Assembly: GCA_958298945.1 (NCBI GenBank)
Contig: OY282610.1
Coordinates: 31,756,167 to 31,820,166, forward strand
Direction: 5' to 3'
Length of the DNA: 64,000 nucleotides
Origin: Atherix ibis
Lineage: Eukaryota > Arthropoda > Insecta > Diptera > Athericidae
The translations under genes were made by a program, and so were the position numbers. Shown here in pieces: positions 45,931-56,678 of the stretch (position 1 is the first letter of the stretch; every line of letters begins with the position of its first letter). A model generated the notes under the pieces. It had not been told where the DNA came from, ran no database searches, and was given only the letters and a program-made list of their open reading frames with translations.

Positions 45931-47704
45931 AATGTTAAGATTTCTAAAATTTACGGAATAAAAAATTTATAAAAATCAATATAATTTTGAAATTTTCTTT
46001 TTAATTAACTTAATTTGCCGAAATATAAATTGAATAATCCTTAATAATAAAAACAAAGTCATGAAAATTTTAAAAATTATATATTGTCTTGTTGTATGTT
46101 GCTAGCAACATGTGATTATGTTGCCAGATATTTTCTTAATTTTTCTCAATATTTAAAAGTATAAATTTTCAAATGACACATCCGGCATTTACTTTTAGAT
46201 TTTTTTTTTCAAATAAATTCATAACAAAAGTCCTTACAAATAGAATAAGGTCATTTTATTTAAAAAATATTTTCAAGCATATAATTTCAGTTGTAATAAA
46301 TTAAGAAAAATTACATTTAATTATTAATTGTACACCATTTATAATTTGTATAGTATACAAAAATTTTATATAAAAAATACGAGCATAATTCAACCCTCAT
46401 TATATAAAAATAAAATTTGTTTGTTCTCTTTTGCTATATAAAATTGTCACTTTAAAAATGTTTAAACACAATTAAAGTATATTTGATGATGGGCAGGATA
46501 AACTGTTCTTTTATGAGCAATTCTTCAACGTAATTATTTATAATGGGAACATTTTTGGTACTATCCATAAAGCCTTAAAGTAGTTCCAGTAATAGATTTT
46601 TCGTCGTATTCGAGCGATAAACGCAAAAAATATAGTCCATTGAATGACAATTCACTTTATAATTTCGACATTAAGATAAATATTATGACCGAAAGATAAT
46701 CTATATAAAACAAGGGAGTAAATGATGCGTGTGCGTGTGGAAAAATTATCCCTTTGAATAGAGCATATACGAGTATATATTGTATAAAAGCCCAAGAGCA
46801 CTATATTGTACGCCCTTTCGATTTTTGTCCTTGTTCAGAATTTATTATATCGATTAATGCTACCACCACCACTGAAACTATGCTCGTATCTTTTGCGAAC
46901 AAAAAATAACTACTGTTTAAGTAACTCTTATAGATAAACTGAAAATGGAAATTTCCTAAGATACTAGATATTGTTGAATATTCTTATAAGCTGAAAATGC
47001 AATGTTTTCACATTTATGTTAATTTAAGGTAAACTATTTTGCAATATTTTTTCTTGATAAATTCCTATATAAGAGAACTTGGCAGCTATTTGAACTAACT
47101 AAAATGTCATTAAGTATTAAATTTTTTTTTTCCGAAACGATGCGAAGCTTCTTATTGCCTTCTATCCTTTTTAATATTTATTGAATTGGTTCTATTGAAA
47201 ATTCATTTAATACCCGTTTTAACTGAATATATAAAAAGCAATGAAAATAACAACATATTGAAATTGTATGCAATTTCATAGGCAACAACTTGTTCTCGTA
47301 TCCAAATGAGTTTTTTTTTTTTTAAATGGGCTAAATCTCATTAATTTTAAAGTCTTTAATTTTATCGAAAAGAGCCTTTTTGTAAAATTTCTTGTTCTTA
47401 TACATTTAAAAAAAAAAACAATCACGTAATTTTATAATTTTTACGTAATTCTTCCAAGTTTATTTCTTACCAATTCATAAAATAAAAATTCCCTGTAAAA
47501 TAATGTATGCTCCTTTTAAATATGCGTTGCTGCAAAATCTACCATAAATTAGATATTCCTTTCATAAGTTAATTATATGTCCTTCAGAAAACACTCTTTG
47601 GAGCTTAAAGGGATAATGACCGAGGGATTTTTTATAGAATTTCATATACGAGATATGGCGGAAAAGTAGTTTTTATTTTTCACATTCAAACATACTCTTA
47701 ATTG
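45931..47704. other. A/T-rich DNA, nothing recognised
   Basis: No domain or repeat unit found. An 8-bp palindrome-like GTTGCTAGCAAC lies near 46099-46110. Confidence 0.5.
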
Positions 47705-48910
47705 AAAATTTTTTTTTACTGAACATTTTTTTAATGAAATTTTTTTTATTGAAAATTTTTTGACTGAAAATTTTTTGACTGAACATTTTTTGACTAAACA
47801 TTTTTGACTGAAAATTTTTTGGCTGAAAATTTTTTTACTGAAATTTTTTTAATAAAATTTTTTTTATTGAAAATTTTTTGACTGAAAATTTTTTGACTGA
47901 AAATTTTTTTACTGAAATTTTTTTAATGAAATTTTTTTATTGAAAATTTTTTTACTGACAATTTTTTGACTGAAAATTTTTTGACTGAACATTTTTGACT
48001 GAAAATTTTTTGACTGAAAATTTGTTGACTGAAAATTTGTTGACTGAAAATTTTTTGTCTGAAAATTTTTTTACTGAAATTTTTTTAATGAAATCTTTTT
48101 TATTGAAATTTTTTTTATTGAAAATTTTTTGACTGAAAATTTTTTGACTAAAAATTTTTTTACTGAAATTTTTTTAATGAAATTTTTTTATTGAAAATTT
48201 TTTTACTGACAATTTTTTGACTGAAAATTTTTTGACTGAACATTTTTGACTGAAAATTTTTTGACTGAAAATTTTTTGACTGAAAATTTTTTGACTGAAA
48301 ATTTTTTTACTGAAATTTTTTTAATGAAATTTTTTTTATTGAAAATTTTTTTACTGAAAATTTTTTGACTGAAAATTTTTTACCGAAATTTTTTTAATGA
48401 AATTTTTTTATTGAAAATTTTTTGACTGAAAATTTTTTGACTGAAAATTTTTTACCGAAATTTTTTTAATGAAATTTTTTTATTGAAAACTTTTTGACTA
48501 AAAATTTTTTGACTGCAAATTTTTTGACTGAAAATTTTTTTACTGAAATTTTTTTAATGAAATTTTCTTACTGAAAATTTTTTTACTGAAAATTTTTTGA
48601 CTGAAAATTTTTTGACGAAAATTTTTTTTCTGAAAATTTTTTGACTGAAATTTTTTTAATGGAATTTTTTTAATGAAATTTTTTTGACTGAAAATTTTTT
48701 GACTGAAAATTTTCTGACTGAAAATTTTTTGACTGAAAATTTTTTGACTGAAAATTTTTTGACTGTAAGTTTTTGACTGAAAATTTTTTGACTGAACATT
48801 TTTGACTGAAAATATTTTTACTGAAAATTTTTTTTACTGAAATTTTTTGAATGAAATTTTTTTATTGAAAATTTTTTTACTGAAAATTTTTTGACTGAAA
48901 ATTTTTTAAC
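47705..48910. repeat. 1.2-kb A/T minisatellite, unit ~15 bp (CTGAAAATTTTTTGA), with ~251-bp higher-order period
   Basis: Tandem units of CTGAAAATTTTTTGA with variants CTGAACATTTTTGA, CTGAAATTTTTTTA and ATGAAATTTTTTTATT. A distinctive series (ACTGAAATTT, AATGAAATTT, ATTGAAAATTT, ACTGACAATTT, CTGAACATTTTTGA) is seen at about 47905-48000 and again at about 48152-48250. The ACTGACAATTTT landmark lies at 47954 and 48205, i.e. 251 bp apart. The core AAAATTTTTT favours intrinsic curvature. No coding content. Confidence 0.95.
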
Positions 48911-48997
48911 ATTGGCAAATTTATGAGACTGGCATCACTGCGAGGAATTTAGAATTATACGTTCATCCCTTCTTGATGTACAGTATAACTTTCGTCA

Positions 48998-49176
48998 TAA
49001 CTCCGGTAACTGCGCGACCCTATAGAGCGTCATAAGTAAAGTTATGATTTTGTAGTGTGTTACGAAAAATGGAATAGCGAAATTCGGTGAATCCGTGAGG
49101 TCGACTTACGAAAAATTGCAATGAGCCCATAAGGAGTATTACTTAGCTCTATAAGGTCGCGTAGTTACCGTAGTTA
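48998..49176. mobile_element. Palindromic element, 179 bp with 31-bp inverted repeats (MITE-like)
   Basis: The left arm starts TAACTCCGGTAACTGCGCGA (48998) and the right arm, read inward from 49176, starts TAACTACGGTAACTACGCGA; both end ...TATAGAGC and match at 28 of 31 positions. Both begin with TA. The sequence inside the left arm (AGCGTCATAAGTAAAGTTATGATTTTGTAG, shortened) resembles the block at 5343-5385, next to a mariner-like relic, suggesting that it is a short non-autonomous derivative of that lineage. It is less A/T-rich than its surroundings. Confidence 0.75.
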
Positions 49177-50064
49177 AATTGCACACGTTTTTTGGTGTCC
49201 TAAAATATTTTTGGAGTTTCAAGAAGTAGTGCAAGCTTTTGTGAGATGAGACAAAAAAAAACAGTCCTTGGGGCTCAAAAAATAGGTCCTTCATGACAGA
49301 TCGGATATTGCGGACAGTAATATTATATTATTTAACGTCACTTATCTATCTTTAAATATAAAACCACGACTCGCCTACGACCATAGGGATTGATTTACGC
49401 TCAATCAACGCACCACCATTACTGGCAGTTTACAGTCAGTAAGCAGTTACAAGCTGATTACTCCAACTGTTAGTGGCGAGGTCTTTCTAAACTTCTACTG
49501 TCATAAGCAGTAATAGCGCCCGAGATAATTACAAGTATCTCCCACCAGCGATCCAGAAACCGTACCCGCGATATGGGTATTAACCACAGCCACTACGTTG
49601 CTGCCTAAGGCGCCTCATCATTGTGGTACCAATTTTTGTTTTAAGAGTACTTTGGTTTGAACTCCGCTCATTGGGATACGAGAAGGAACCTTGTCAATCC
49701 CTAGATACCGCTAAGCCAGCTCAGGTACGCGGGTTCGCTAAGACCAGAAAGTACAACCGGAATCTACCTTGGTCTTTTCCCCGGTTGTAGCCACCTTGCG
49801 TGTCAGTTACACACTCAGGATATTGCGGACATGTGGATGAGCCACGAGTGCAATGTTTCCAGGCACATGGCCCTGTCTATTATCAGAAAAAGTATTTCTG
49901 TGGTTCCCTCCACCCGCCATTTATTTGATCTTAGTCCGTCTGAGTTTTTTATTGTATTGATAGTTTCGTGTAACCGAAGATCTGAAGGCAGTTTCACATA
50001 ACGATTACCACAACAGCCAAGAGTCGGAGAATGTCGAACCTCATCCTGCAAGGTTTTCAACATC
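49177..50064 (+). mobile_element. Mariner-like relic (SPCDFF type), split by a 501-bp insert
   Basis: Before the insert: a stretch matching the relic at 5412-5453 (TTTTTGGAGTTTCAAGAAGTAGTG, shortened, near 49210) and RSDIAD at about 49298-49316. After the insert: DIADMWMSHECNVSRHMALS (about 49820-49880; family DIADkWMLHHDNAPCHtALS), SVVPSTRHLFDLSPSEFFIV (about 49890-49955; family VVPsPPYSPDLSPSDFFLF, third Asp changed to Glu) and RRSEGSF. The catalytic Asp of HHDN is changed (HECN). Decayed and inactive. Confidence 0.68.
49317..49817 (-). mobile_element. Unidentified 501-bp insert with perfect 14-bp target duplication (SINE or truncated LINE?)
   Basis: The 14-mer GGATATTGCGGACA occurs at 49303-49316 and 49818-49831, exactly flanking the insert. 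Joining the flanks restores the mariner-like reading RSDIADMWM, also seen uninterrupted at 43458. Long, variable-length target duplications are typical of target-primed retrotransposition. The left end is A/T-rich and reads AAATAATATAATATTAC on the minus strand, like a tail, so minus orientation is inferred. The body is much less A/T-rich than the surroundings (for example CGCGATATGGG, GGTACGCGGGTTCGC). I recognised no ORF motif. A B-box-like GGTTCGCTAAGACC near 49733 is the only hint of a tRNA-derived SINE. Confidence 0.7.
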
Positions 50065-50370
50065 GAAAACTGATGTAAAAACAGCACGAAAGAGAGCTTT
50101 TATGAGATCAGACATAATTGACTAGTCAATTTTTTTAATAAAAAAGTTCTTAAAAAGCTCAGGAAAAGGGTTCTTTGCTTCTGATCGAACATCGCTGACT
50201 CTTAGATTATCTCTTATCACATGCTCATCTCCATCAACGAGTTTTAGTGAAAAAAAAAGAATTTCTATGCTTTCACTTAATTTGCGGTACTTCAGTTCTC
50301 TATTAATCTGCTCTCAGTTGAAGCCTTCCAGTACTGCTATGATAAGTGGAAATAACGCCTACGCCAGTAT
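50065..50370 (+). mobile_element. Mariner-like relic (SPCDFF type), further copy
   Basis: Adjacent to the previous relic and of the same lineage: SNIADS.IISYHMLISINEF..KKRIS (about 50178-50262; family DIADsWiLHHDNAPCHtaiSiNEFLaKkgI) and VEAFQYCYDKWK.RLRQYT (about 50318-50370; family FQrCYeqWkkRLrrCI). The middle part with SPDLSPCD is lost. Both catalytic motifs are destroyed. Confidence 0.6.
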
Positions 50371-50609
50371 ACACCTATACAAGAGAACTTCTTTAAACAC
50401 GATATTACCTTTCTAATTTAAATTTATTAAAAATCTTTGATTACGCATTGATAGTTAAAGATTAAAAAGGAAGCAAAAAAAATTTAATTCCAAATCTTCA
50501 CGAAAGAAAACTCTCGACATTTCCCCTGCACATGAGAATTTTTCACTAAAAAGAAAATTTTTAAATAAAAATATTAAGTTTTATTTACCATAAAATTTTT
50601 TATATTAAA
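50371..50609. other. Short A/T-rich spacer
   Basis: No feature recognised between the relic and repeat S copy B. Confidence 0.4.
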
Positions 50610-51250
50610 TAAAACTATATTAAAAATCCCATTCAGTTTAAATATTAAAAAAAACAACGAAAAAGAAAATTCCCCGTAATATTTTAGCAGGAGTTAAAAT
50701 GAATTTTAAAGAACAATTTTCATATCAGTCATCAATTTTGATAAGTGCAAATAGTCCTTAAAGAAATCATATTTTATTTCCCATATACTAGGATAGGCAT
50801 TATTATAATAATTTATACCACCTATCATCAACAATGGCATGTTTAAAAAAATGATGACTTTGGTTTGTTCAGATTAAGGAAAGATCATAAAATTAATATA
50901 TTTTGATTTACTACTATAATACTCGTATATAAAGATTAAATATGAATTTTTCAAAATATAAAAGGAACCTTTTCGAAATGTTATTAAAGGATAAGTACTG
51001 ATTTGAGAAACCAATCTTAAGAATTAAAGTTATTTATTTGTTTGGTCAGTTGAAAAGAAATTTACCAACTCTGGTTGGATATCCCAAATAAAAAAAAATA
51101 AAAAAAATATTCAGGAAGTAGCCTGATTTATAATTTTGGATATTAATTTTATGGAACTTTTTATGGTTCTTTAAGGAAAAAATGTATTTTCTAAAATCTT
51201 TTATAGAACATTTTTTGGGCAAAAATTAAATTAATAATTTACTTAAAGAA
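50610..51250. repeat. Repeat S, copy B (empty site for the M1 mariner)
   Basis: About 640 bp matching 39376-39687 joined to 40940-41290. At the junction it reads AAAATTAATATATTTTGATT (50889-50908) with the single TA at 50899-50900, where copy A has TA-mariner-TA. Small differences: ATCACATCAACA versus ATCATCAACA, and 5 extra bases (GGATA) near 50990. Confidence 0.92.
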
Positions 51251-51559
51251 TTTATTTATAGCAAAAATGGTTTTATAAAAATTTCTGAAACGAAATTATG
51301 GTAGAAAAGATTAAAAAGTTTTCAAAAGAAAATTTTAAGAAATTTAAGAATATTTTGTGTGCTTGACACTCAAAAATATTGATAAAAAATAAACTTTTAC
51401 ACATAAAAAGAGATTTTTTTTTCTCCAAAAGTAGTCGTTTTAAAAAAAAATTTTTATATAAGTTTTTTGGTAATTTTATTTGAAAAAAAAAATTATAAAA
51501 ATTTTAATAGAGTATTCATATGATCAACAATATAATTTTTTTTATTATAGCTGAAGCAA
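51251..51559. other. A/T-rich spacer
   Basis: Homopolymer-rich, nothing recognised. Confidence 0.45.
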
Positions 51560-52440
51560 CGAACTCCAAATGTCACGGCTTTGCGCTACGATCTTCTAAT
51601 TGTTGGTGTCCTGGCTAACGTCGTCGCTCCACTGAATGCAAGGCCTACCTTGCCTTCTGGAATAGTAAACTGAGCTACTGTAAAGTTTCGGGGCAGGATT
51701 TTCGAGCAATATAGTTTAGATTGATTAAAAAAGACTCTGTTATTGATATTCACTCCAACCCTTGACCACAAATAGGAAAATGATTTAACTCTTTCAAAAC
51801 TATAATCTCTCATTTGTGTGCGACTAGTGCTAATTGGTCTTGACTTCGACGACGACGCTACCACCATGTACTTTGTTTTGCTTTCATTTATGTGCAGCCC
51901 AAGATTTTTGTTTTGGTGAAGGTCTCTCGTACAGCTCTTTTTGATTGACACATAATGTCGATGTGGCCGGAGTATCATGCCTACCCCTGAGTATCGAATC
52001 ACTTTTTCCAGCGCCAGGTTAAAGAGAACGCACTAAAGTACGTCCTCTTTTCGGAGACCATTGGGGATGGTAAATTACTCTGGAAGTGATTTTCCTGTCG
52101 TTAAACGTCCTCTTACACCAAACATGGCCAGCATAGTCAGTCGAATCAATTTTTCTTGGAATGCCGAATGCTCTCATGGATGTTGGAGACTATTGCACTG
52201 GCTATGTGGCTTTAAAGTCGACAAACACATGGTGAATTTATTGGCCATATTCCAACAGGGTTTCCAGCGACTTCCGCAGGGAAAAGATGTGATCTGTTAT
52301 TGATTTCTCTACAGTCAATTCTCTCTGGTATGGGTTGATAATTTTTTGGGCGAATGGGGCTCTCCTTTCTAGTAAAATAACTAGTGGAGAATGGCGGACT
52401 CTCCATATCGTATTCAGACTGGTCAGTGTATATAATTTTT
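51560..52440 (-). mobile_element. LINE (same family as 10190-14060), second, 5'-truncated and internally deleted copy
   Basis: Minus strand. An early RT segment near 52420-52060 corresponds to FIDfKAAYD, PfqEKLIRLT and the QGDaLS region. The catalytic box is degenerate (YSGHIDIM, near 51971-51950, for YADDIDIM). It continues LGLHINESKTKYMVVASSSK (about 51906-51848), RPISTSRTQMRDYSFERVKS (about 51842-51783) and YLWSRVGVNINNRV. A deletion then joins SKLYCSKIL directly to the C-terminal piece, homologous to 10350-10240 (PTIRRS end). The frame 52002-51586 is open for 138 codons. It lacks the two mariners of the first copy and so gives an empty site for the one at 10736. Confidence 0.8.
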
Positions 52441-53902
52441 GAGCTAACTCTAATTAACTTGAAAAAATATTTATTTAAAAACAAAAAAAAAATTCTTGTA
52501 AAAAATCTTTATTCTAATCTAAATTAGAATTTGTACAAGGATATAAAAATACGAACAAAAAAAAAGAAATCCTAAAATAGTAGAGAATCTATTTTTTTTT
52601 GTTAGAAATTAAGTAGTTTCTGCATGAATATCCTTAAATTCTAACGGAAATAAGTGAAAAAAATAATTTATTTTAGCATGTTCTGGATAACAAACTGAAT
52701 GGACTAAGACAAAATAAGCATGAAGTAGAAATAAAATAACGTTACAATAAATCCTTGAAGAGAGATTTTTTTTTTGTCAGTTAAGCTGAGTGTCTATGAA
52801 ATCCAAAGCTTTGGCGATTAAGGGAAAATAAACTATCCATAGCCGAAAACAAATTCAATTTACCACAGAACTACAGAACTGACGGTATATAGGAGTACTT
52901 GTATGATATTGTATAGAAGGAAAATTCCACATTTCTGATGTTATTTAGATTTAGAAGACAACCGATTAAGGACAATCGCATTCAATTAGTTCCCCACACC
53001 GCATTGCTTTTGTAATTTACTACTTCGAAATAAATCTTCAAATTTCTATTCCTCCATACTATTCGGATTTTATAGGGTTTTTACTCAAAAAGGAAGTCTC
53101 AAGTATCATCGTTTATCCTTATTAAATTCTACGACAATAATTGCTATGATAAAAAGAATGAAATTCGGTTTTTTTATCATATTTAAGGATATATTTTTAT
53201 ACACTAAAAAAATTTACGCATCATATACAAAAAAAAAAACAAATTCTAAATGAAAAAATTAGAGTAGTTTTTTAATATTAAGAGATTATACAATAAATCC
53301 ATTATTAAATGCTTTCATAATAGAAGTTTTTGTAATATACTCGCATATGAATTTTCCACATTATCCAAGAGGATAACGTGATAGTGTCTATATTCAATTA
53401 GGAATTTATGTTATCTTATAATGCATCATTAGAGAACGTGATTTGGCATTAATTAAATAATTGAATATACTTTTTAAATTTTTTTAATTATAAATTCCAT
53501 ATTAAAAATTTTATTAGCAATTTTTTTTCATTTCAAACAAATTCTATCAATTTTCCACAATAATTTTATTATATCTAATAAAAAAATTGCATTTAACTAA
53601 TAAAATAAAAAATTCATTTGATCCTAAATAATAGCATTTATTATTTGCTATTTATTGTTTTTCGATAATATTGTTAAATTGCACAAACAGTATATGTTAA
53701 GCTGCTAGATAAAAAAAATCTTCCGATACCAAAGATTTATTTAAAAAATTTACTTAATTATAATTCTTAGCCGGTCTAAGTTATACAATACATAATCGGT
53801 AAGAGAAATATCTGATGACTCTGCAGCCCTTACCATCCCCATGTAACTGTAAGAATAGCAAGTTATCCATTGCAAAGCTTGGAGATTATAGCACTGTTAT
53901 TA
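52441..53902. other. A/T-rich DNA, nothing recognised
   Basis: No domain or repeat seen. Directly upstream of the Mos1-like element. Confidence 0.5.
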
Positions 53903-54814
53903 ACAGAGGTATAAGCTTAAATCCGCTGTTTGGTTATATAATATATGGCGTGAGTGAGCGTATGAGTTTGACATCTGTCACCATTAATCAGTGCACATTG
54001 TCAGCAATTTCGTACATTTTTCCTTTGGTAATCATGTTTAGTTTTGTGACAGAAAAAGAGAATATGCGGGAAGCTCTGCTTTCCTGCTTCAATTTGAAGA
54101 AATCGGTTACCGAATCACATCGAATGCTTATGGAGACGTATGGTGACAGTGCTTTATTGGAAACAACGTGCCGAGATTGGTTTCGTTGGTTCAAAGACGG
54201 CACTTTTGACTTGTGGAACAAGAAGCGTGAAAATCGGCCTAGAAAGGTTGAAGACCATCAATTGCATGCTCATTTCGGACGGAAGACGATGCTGTGCGTT
54301 TGGTGGGATCAACAGGATATCGTCTATTATGAGATGTTGAAAACTGGTGAAACTGTTAATGCCCACCGCTATCACCAACAACTGATCAAATTGCACCGTG
54401 CAAATTTTTTTTTCTGCGTGAAAAAAGGACGGTTTATCAACAATGACATGACAAGCTGATTTCCCTTTACGACAACGCACCATCGCACACGTCAGATATG
54501 GTCCGAAACTACTTGGAGACACTCAACTGGGAGGTGCTACCCAACCCCCTTATTCATCAGACCTGGCCCCTTCCGACTATCACCTGTTTTCGTCGATGGG
54601 CCACGCGCTCGCTGAGCAGCACTTCGATTCTTACGAAGACATCCGAAAATGGCTTAATGAGTGGTTTGCCTCGAAAGAGAAGGATTTTTTTTGGCGTGGT
54701 ATCCACAAATTGCCCGAGAGATGGGGAAAATGTGTAGCTAGCGAGGGGAAGTACTTTGAATAAATGTGTTTTTGCTTTCTATGAAAAACAGCGGATTTAA
54801 GATTATACACCTGG
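53903..54814 (+). mobile_element. Mos1-like (mauritiana-subfamily) mariner, internally deleted
   Basis: 912 bp bounded by TA at 53901-53902 and 54815-54816. Termini: left ACAGAGGTATAAGCTTAAAT, right (inward) CCAGGTGTATAATCTTAAAT, both continuing CCGCTGTTT. The CCAGGTGTA start is that of Mos1. The transposase wording (SHRMLMETYGDSAL, KTMLCVWWDQQDIVYYEMLK, LETLNWEVLP, FFWRGIHKLPERWGKCVAS) is also closest to Mos1/mauritiana mariners. Confidence 0.92.
54034..54763 (+). pseudogene. Mos1-like transposase lacking the first catalytic region
   Basis: Start ATG at 54034 (MFSFVTEKENMREALLSCFN). The first HTH and FKDGTFDLWNK are present up to KVEDHQL near 54262. About 120-130 codons (second HTH, WVPHEL, the GDEKW region with the first Asp) are deleted, and the frame continues in phase at HAHFGRKTMLCVWWDQ. 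It is open to a stop at 54457-54459, close to a T-run frameshift near 54405. In a shifted frame SLYDNAPSHTSDM (second Asp, near 54467-54505), SSDLAPSDYHLF (third Asp, near 54550-54590), FDSYEDIRKWLNEWFASKEK and WGKCVASEGKYFE are seen, ending at TAA 54761. Mos1 is 345 aa, so more than a third is missing. Confidence 0.88.
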
Positions 54815-54899
54815 TATATCAGTTATTCAGAATAAAAATATTCTTGTTGAACTAAACAATACAATAAAATTGAATAAAAAAATATTTACAAAATTGAGG

Positions 54900-55080
54900 C
54901 TTATTTAATGAGGCTTATTTATCGTTCAGGAGATATGTCAATAATCAAAATTCCTAAATATGGGGCGCTGCAAACCTACAAATGACTGTAGTGTGTCTTT
55001 GAAAATGATGAAGGCGAGATCGATACCGCCAATTCTGACCGCTATGGCCATTAGATAACTAACTGCTTTTGGCCTAAACT
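54900..55080 (+). mobile_element. DD41D (rosa-type) mariner relic 3, short
   Basis: Plus strand: RYVNNQNS.IWGAANLQMTV (about 54921-54980; family GyVNKQNCRiWGseNPqv) and VFENDEGEIDTANSDRYGH.I (about 54993-55055; family FFENDeGetvTVNsERYghMI). The part between them is deleted and the catalytic half is absent. Confidence 0.65.
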
Positions 55081-55850
55081 TTTTTATTTATTTTTATTTT
55101 TTATTTGTTTAGCTAAGTACAACTACATAAACATTGTAACAAGCAGATTTTATGATAAAAATACTAAAATGACAAGCCAGAAACATGAGAGAGTAAATAG
55201 CCATCGGTGTTTCTCTACCTAACGAGATTCGAACATTTTAAGATAAAATTCTTGGGCAACTTCTCTTTAAACGCCGACGAGTGTCAACAGGGAAGGTAAC
55301 AGTGGAAATTTACTTTTACTATCCACCTTCTCAACCATTCTTGGAGCTTTTTGATATGGGAGTGTAGGTTTCTGGAAGCGATTTTGATCAAGGTTGGGAT
55401 GCAAGGTTGGCGGTGTCATCAACAAAGGTTTAGTTGGCATGCTATAGTTTTGGGATTAGTTGGCATGTCAAAGGCATAAATATTGTATAGGATTGGACCA
55501 AGAATTCTACCTTGAGGAATACCAGCTGTTATAGGAGATATTTCGGAATGGTCAGTATTAAATGTTACTTGGAAATGACATTGAAAGAGAAGCTTTTGAG
55601 TTTCCAGATCACTCCAGAGTGCCACACTCGATCAAAAGCATGTGATATATCTAAGAATACGCCTCGATAGTAATGTTGGGTTGTGCAGTGTTCTGATCGA
55701 AAATCGAATTGGTAGTCGGGAATAATTTTAGCATCTTCGAGGATAAGGTAAAGTCGTTTTAAGAGGAGTTTTGTAAGGATTTTTCCAAGGATTAGTAACA
55801 AGCTGATTGGTCTATACGAGAATGGAGAATTTTTTTTTTTTTTTTGGGTT
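55081..55850 (-). mobile_element. Jockey-like LINE, 5'-truncated, broken
   Basis: Minus strand. SYRPISLLLILGKILTKLLL (from about 55822), EDAKIIPDYQFDF, then VFLDISHAFDRVWHSGVIWK (about 55664-55605), which holds an RT catalytic Asp (family FLDi.kAFDrVWH), ITAGIPQGRILGPILYNIY (about 55538-55480) and DMPTNPKTI. The FADD box region near 55420 is deleted or degraded. The 3' region 55330-55130 matches 61420-61240 of the next copy nearly base for base (CATCGGTGTTTCTCTACCTA and others), followed by A/T-rich DNA that may hold the poly-A tail. Confidence 0.8.
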
Positions 55851-56678
55851 TGAGTATCATATTAATAATTAAAAATTTCCAAAGTAAGATAAAATAGGTA
55901 ATACGAAGAATACTGTTGAATATATACCATATGTAGGTAATAAACACAAGAGTTTTCTTGAAGATTTGTTTGACGATAGGAGCTGTTATTAAATCATAAG
56001 CACTAAACTTAAAGTTATTTATCTGAACTTATAATATATGTGAACTTATCGTGTACTGGCTTTAGTGGAAAATAAGTTCCCAGTATGCGTTATTTTAAGA
56101 TTTGGTGATCTCATTTGGCCTTTTCAAAAATCGTTTACGTGTATTTACTAAGCTCTATATATCAAAAGAGAAATTAAATAATCCTTATTTAATAAAAATT
56201 ACTAACACGAAAAAGCCGATCTTAGTTTTTGTTTTTATTTTTATTATCGATAAAGTTTATATTATTTAATAAAAATTACTAACACGAAAAAGTCATCGAA
56301 GATTTACTTGAAAATGATCCAACGAAATTTCTATTTTGGGTATGATTTATTCAAATTTACTTTATGCCATATAAATTAAATAATCCTTTATAAATAAAAA
56401 TTTTTATAAAGAATTTTTAATGAAATAAAATCAAAAATTATTTAAAAAAAAATTATTTTCGCAAAAAAAATCCTTTGAAAATCAAACTGAAAAAAATTAT
56501 AAAATTTTTCACCAAACTTTTATATTTCAAAACATTAAAAAAAAATGTTTTCAGATGTAAATATTTAAAAAAATTATAAGGTATAATTTTTAATAAAACT
56601 TTAAAATAGAGATAAATTGAAAAAATTTGAATATAAATAATTAAAAAATTTAAGAAACAAATTTAAAAAATAATAATA
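55851..56678. other. A/T-rich DNA, nothing recognised
   Basis: A short direct repeat (AATAAAAATTACTAACACGAAAAAG, shortened) occurs near 56191 and 56269. Otherwise homopolymer-rich DNA up to the M1 mariner. Confidence 0.45.

Noticed and set aside
50610..51250. Repeat S as a gene-containing segmental duplication
   Set aside because: No open frame or motif is conserved between the two copies outside the mariner.
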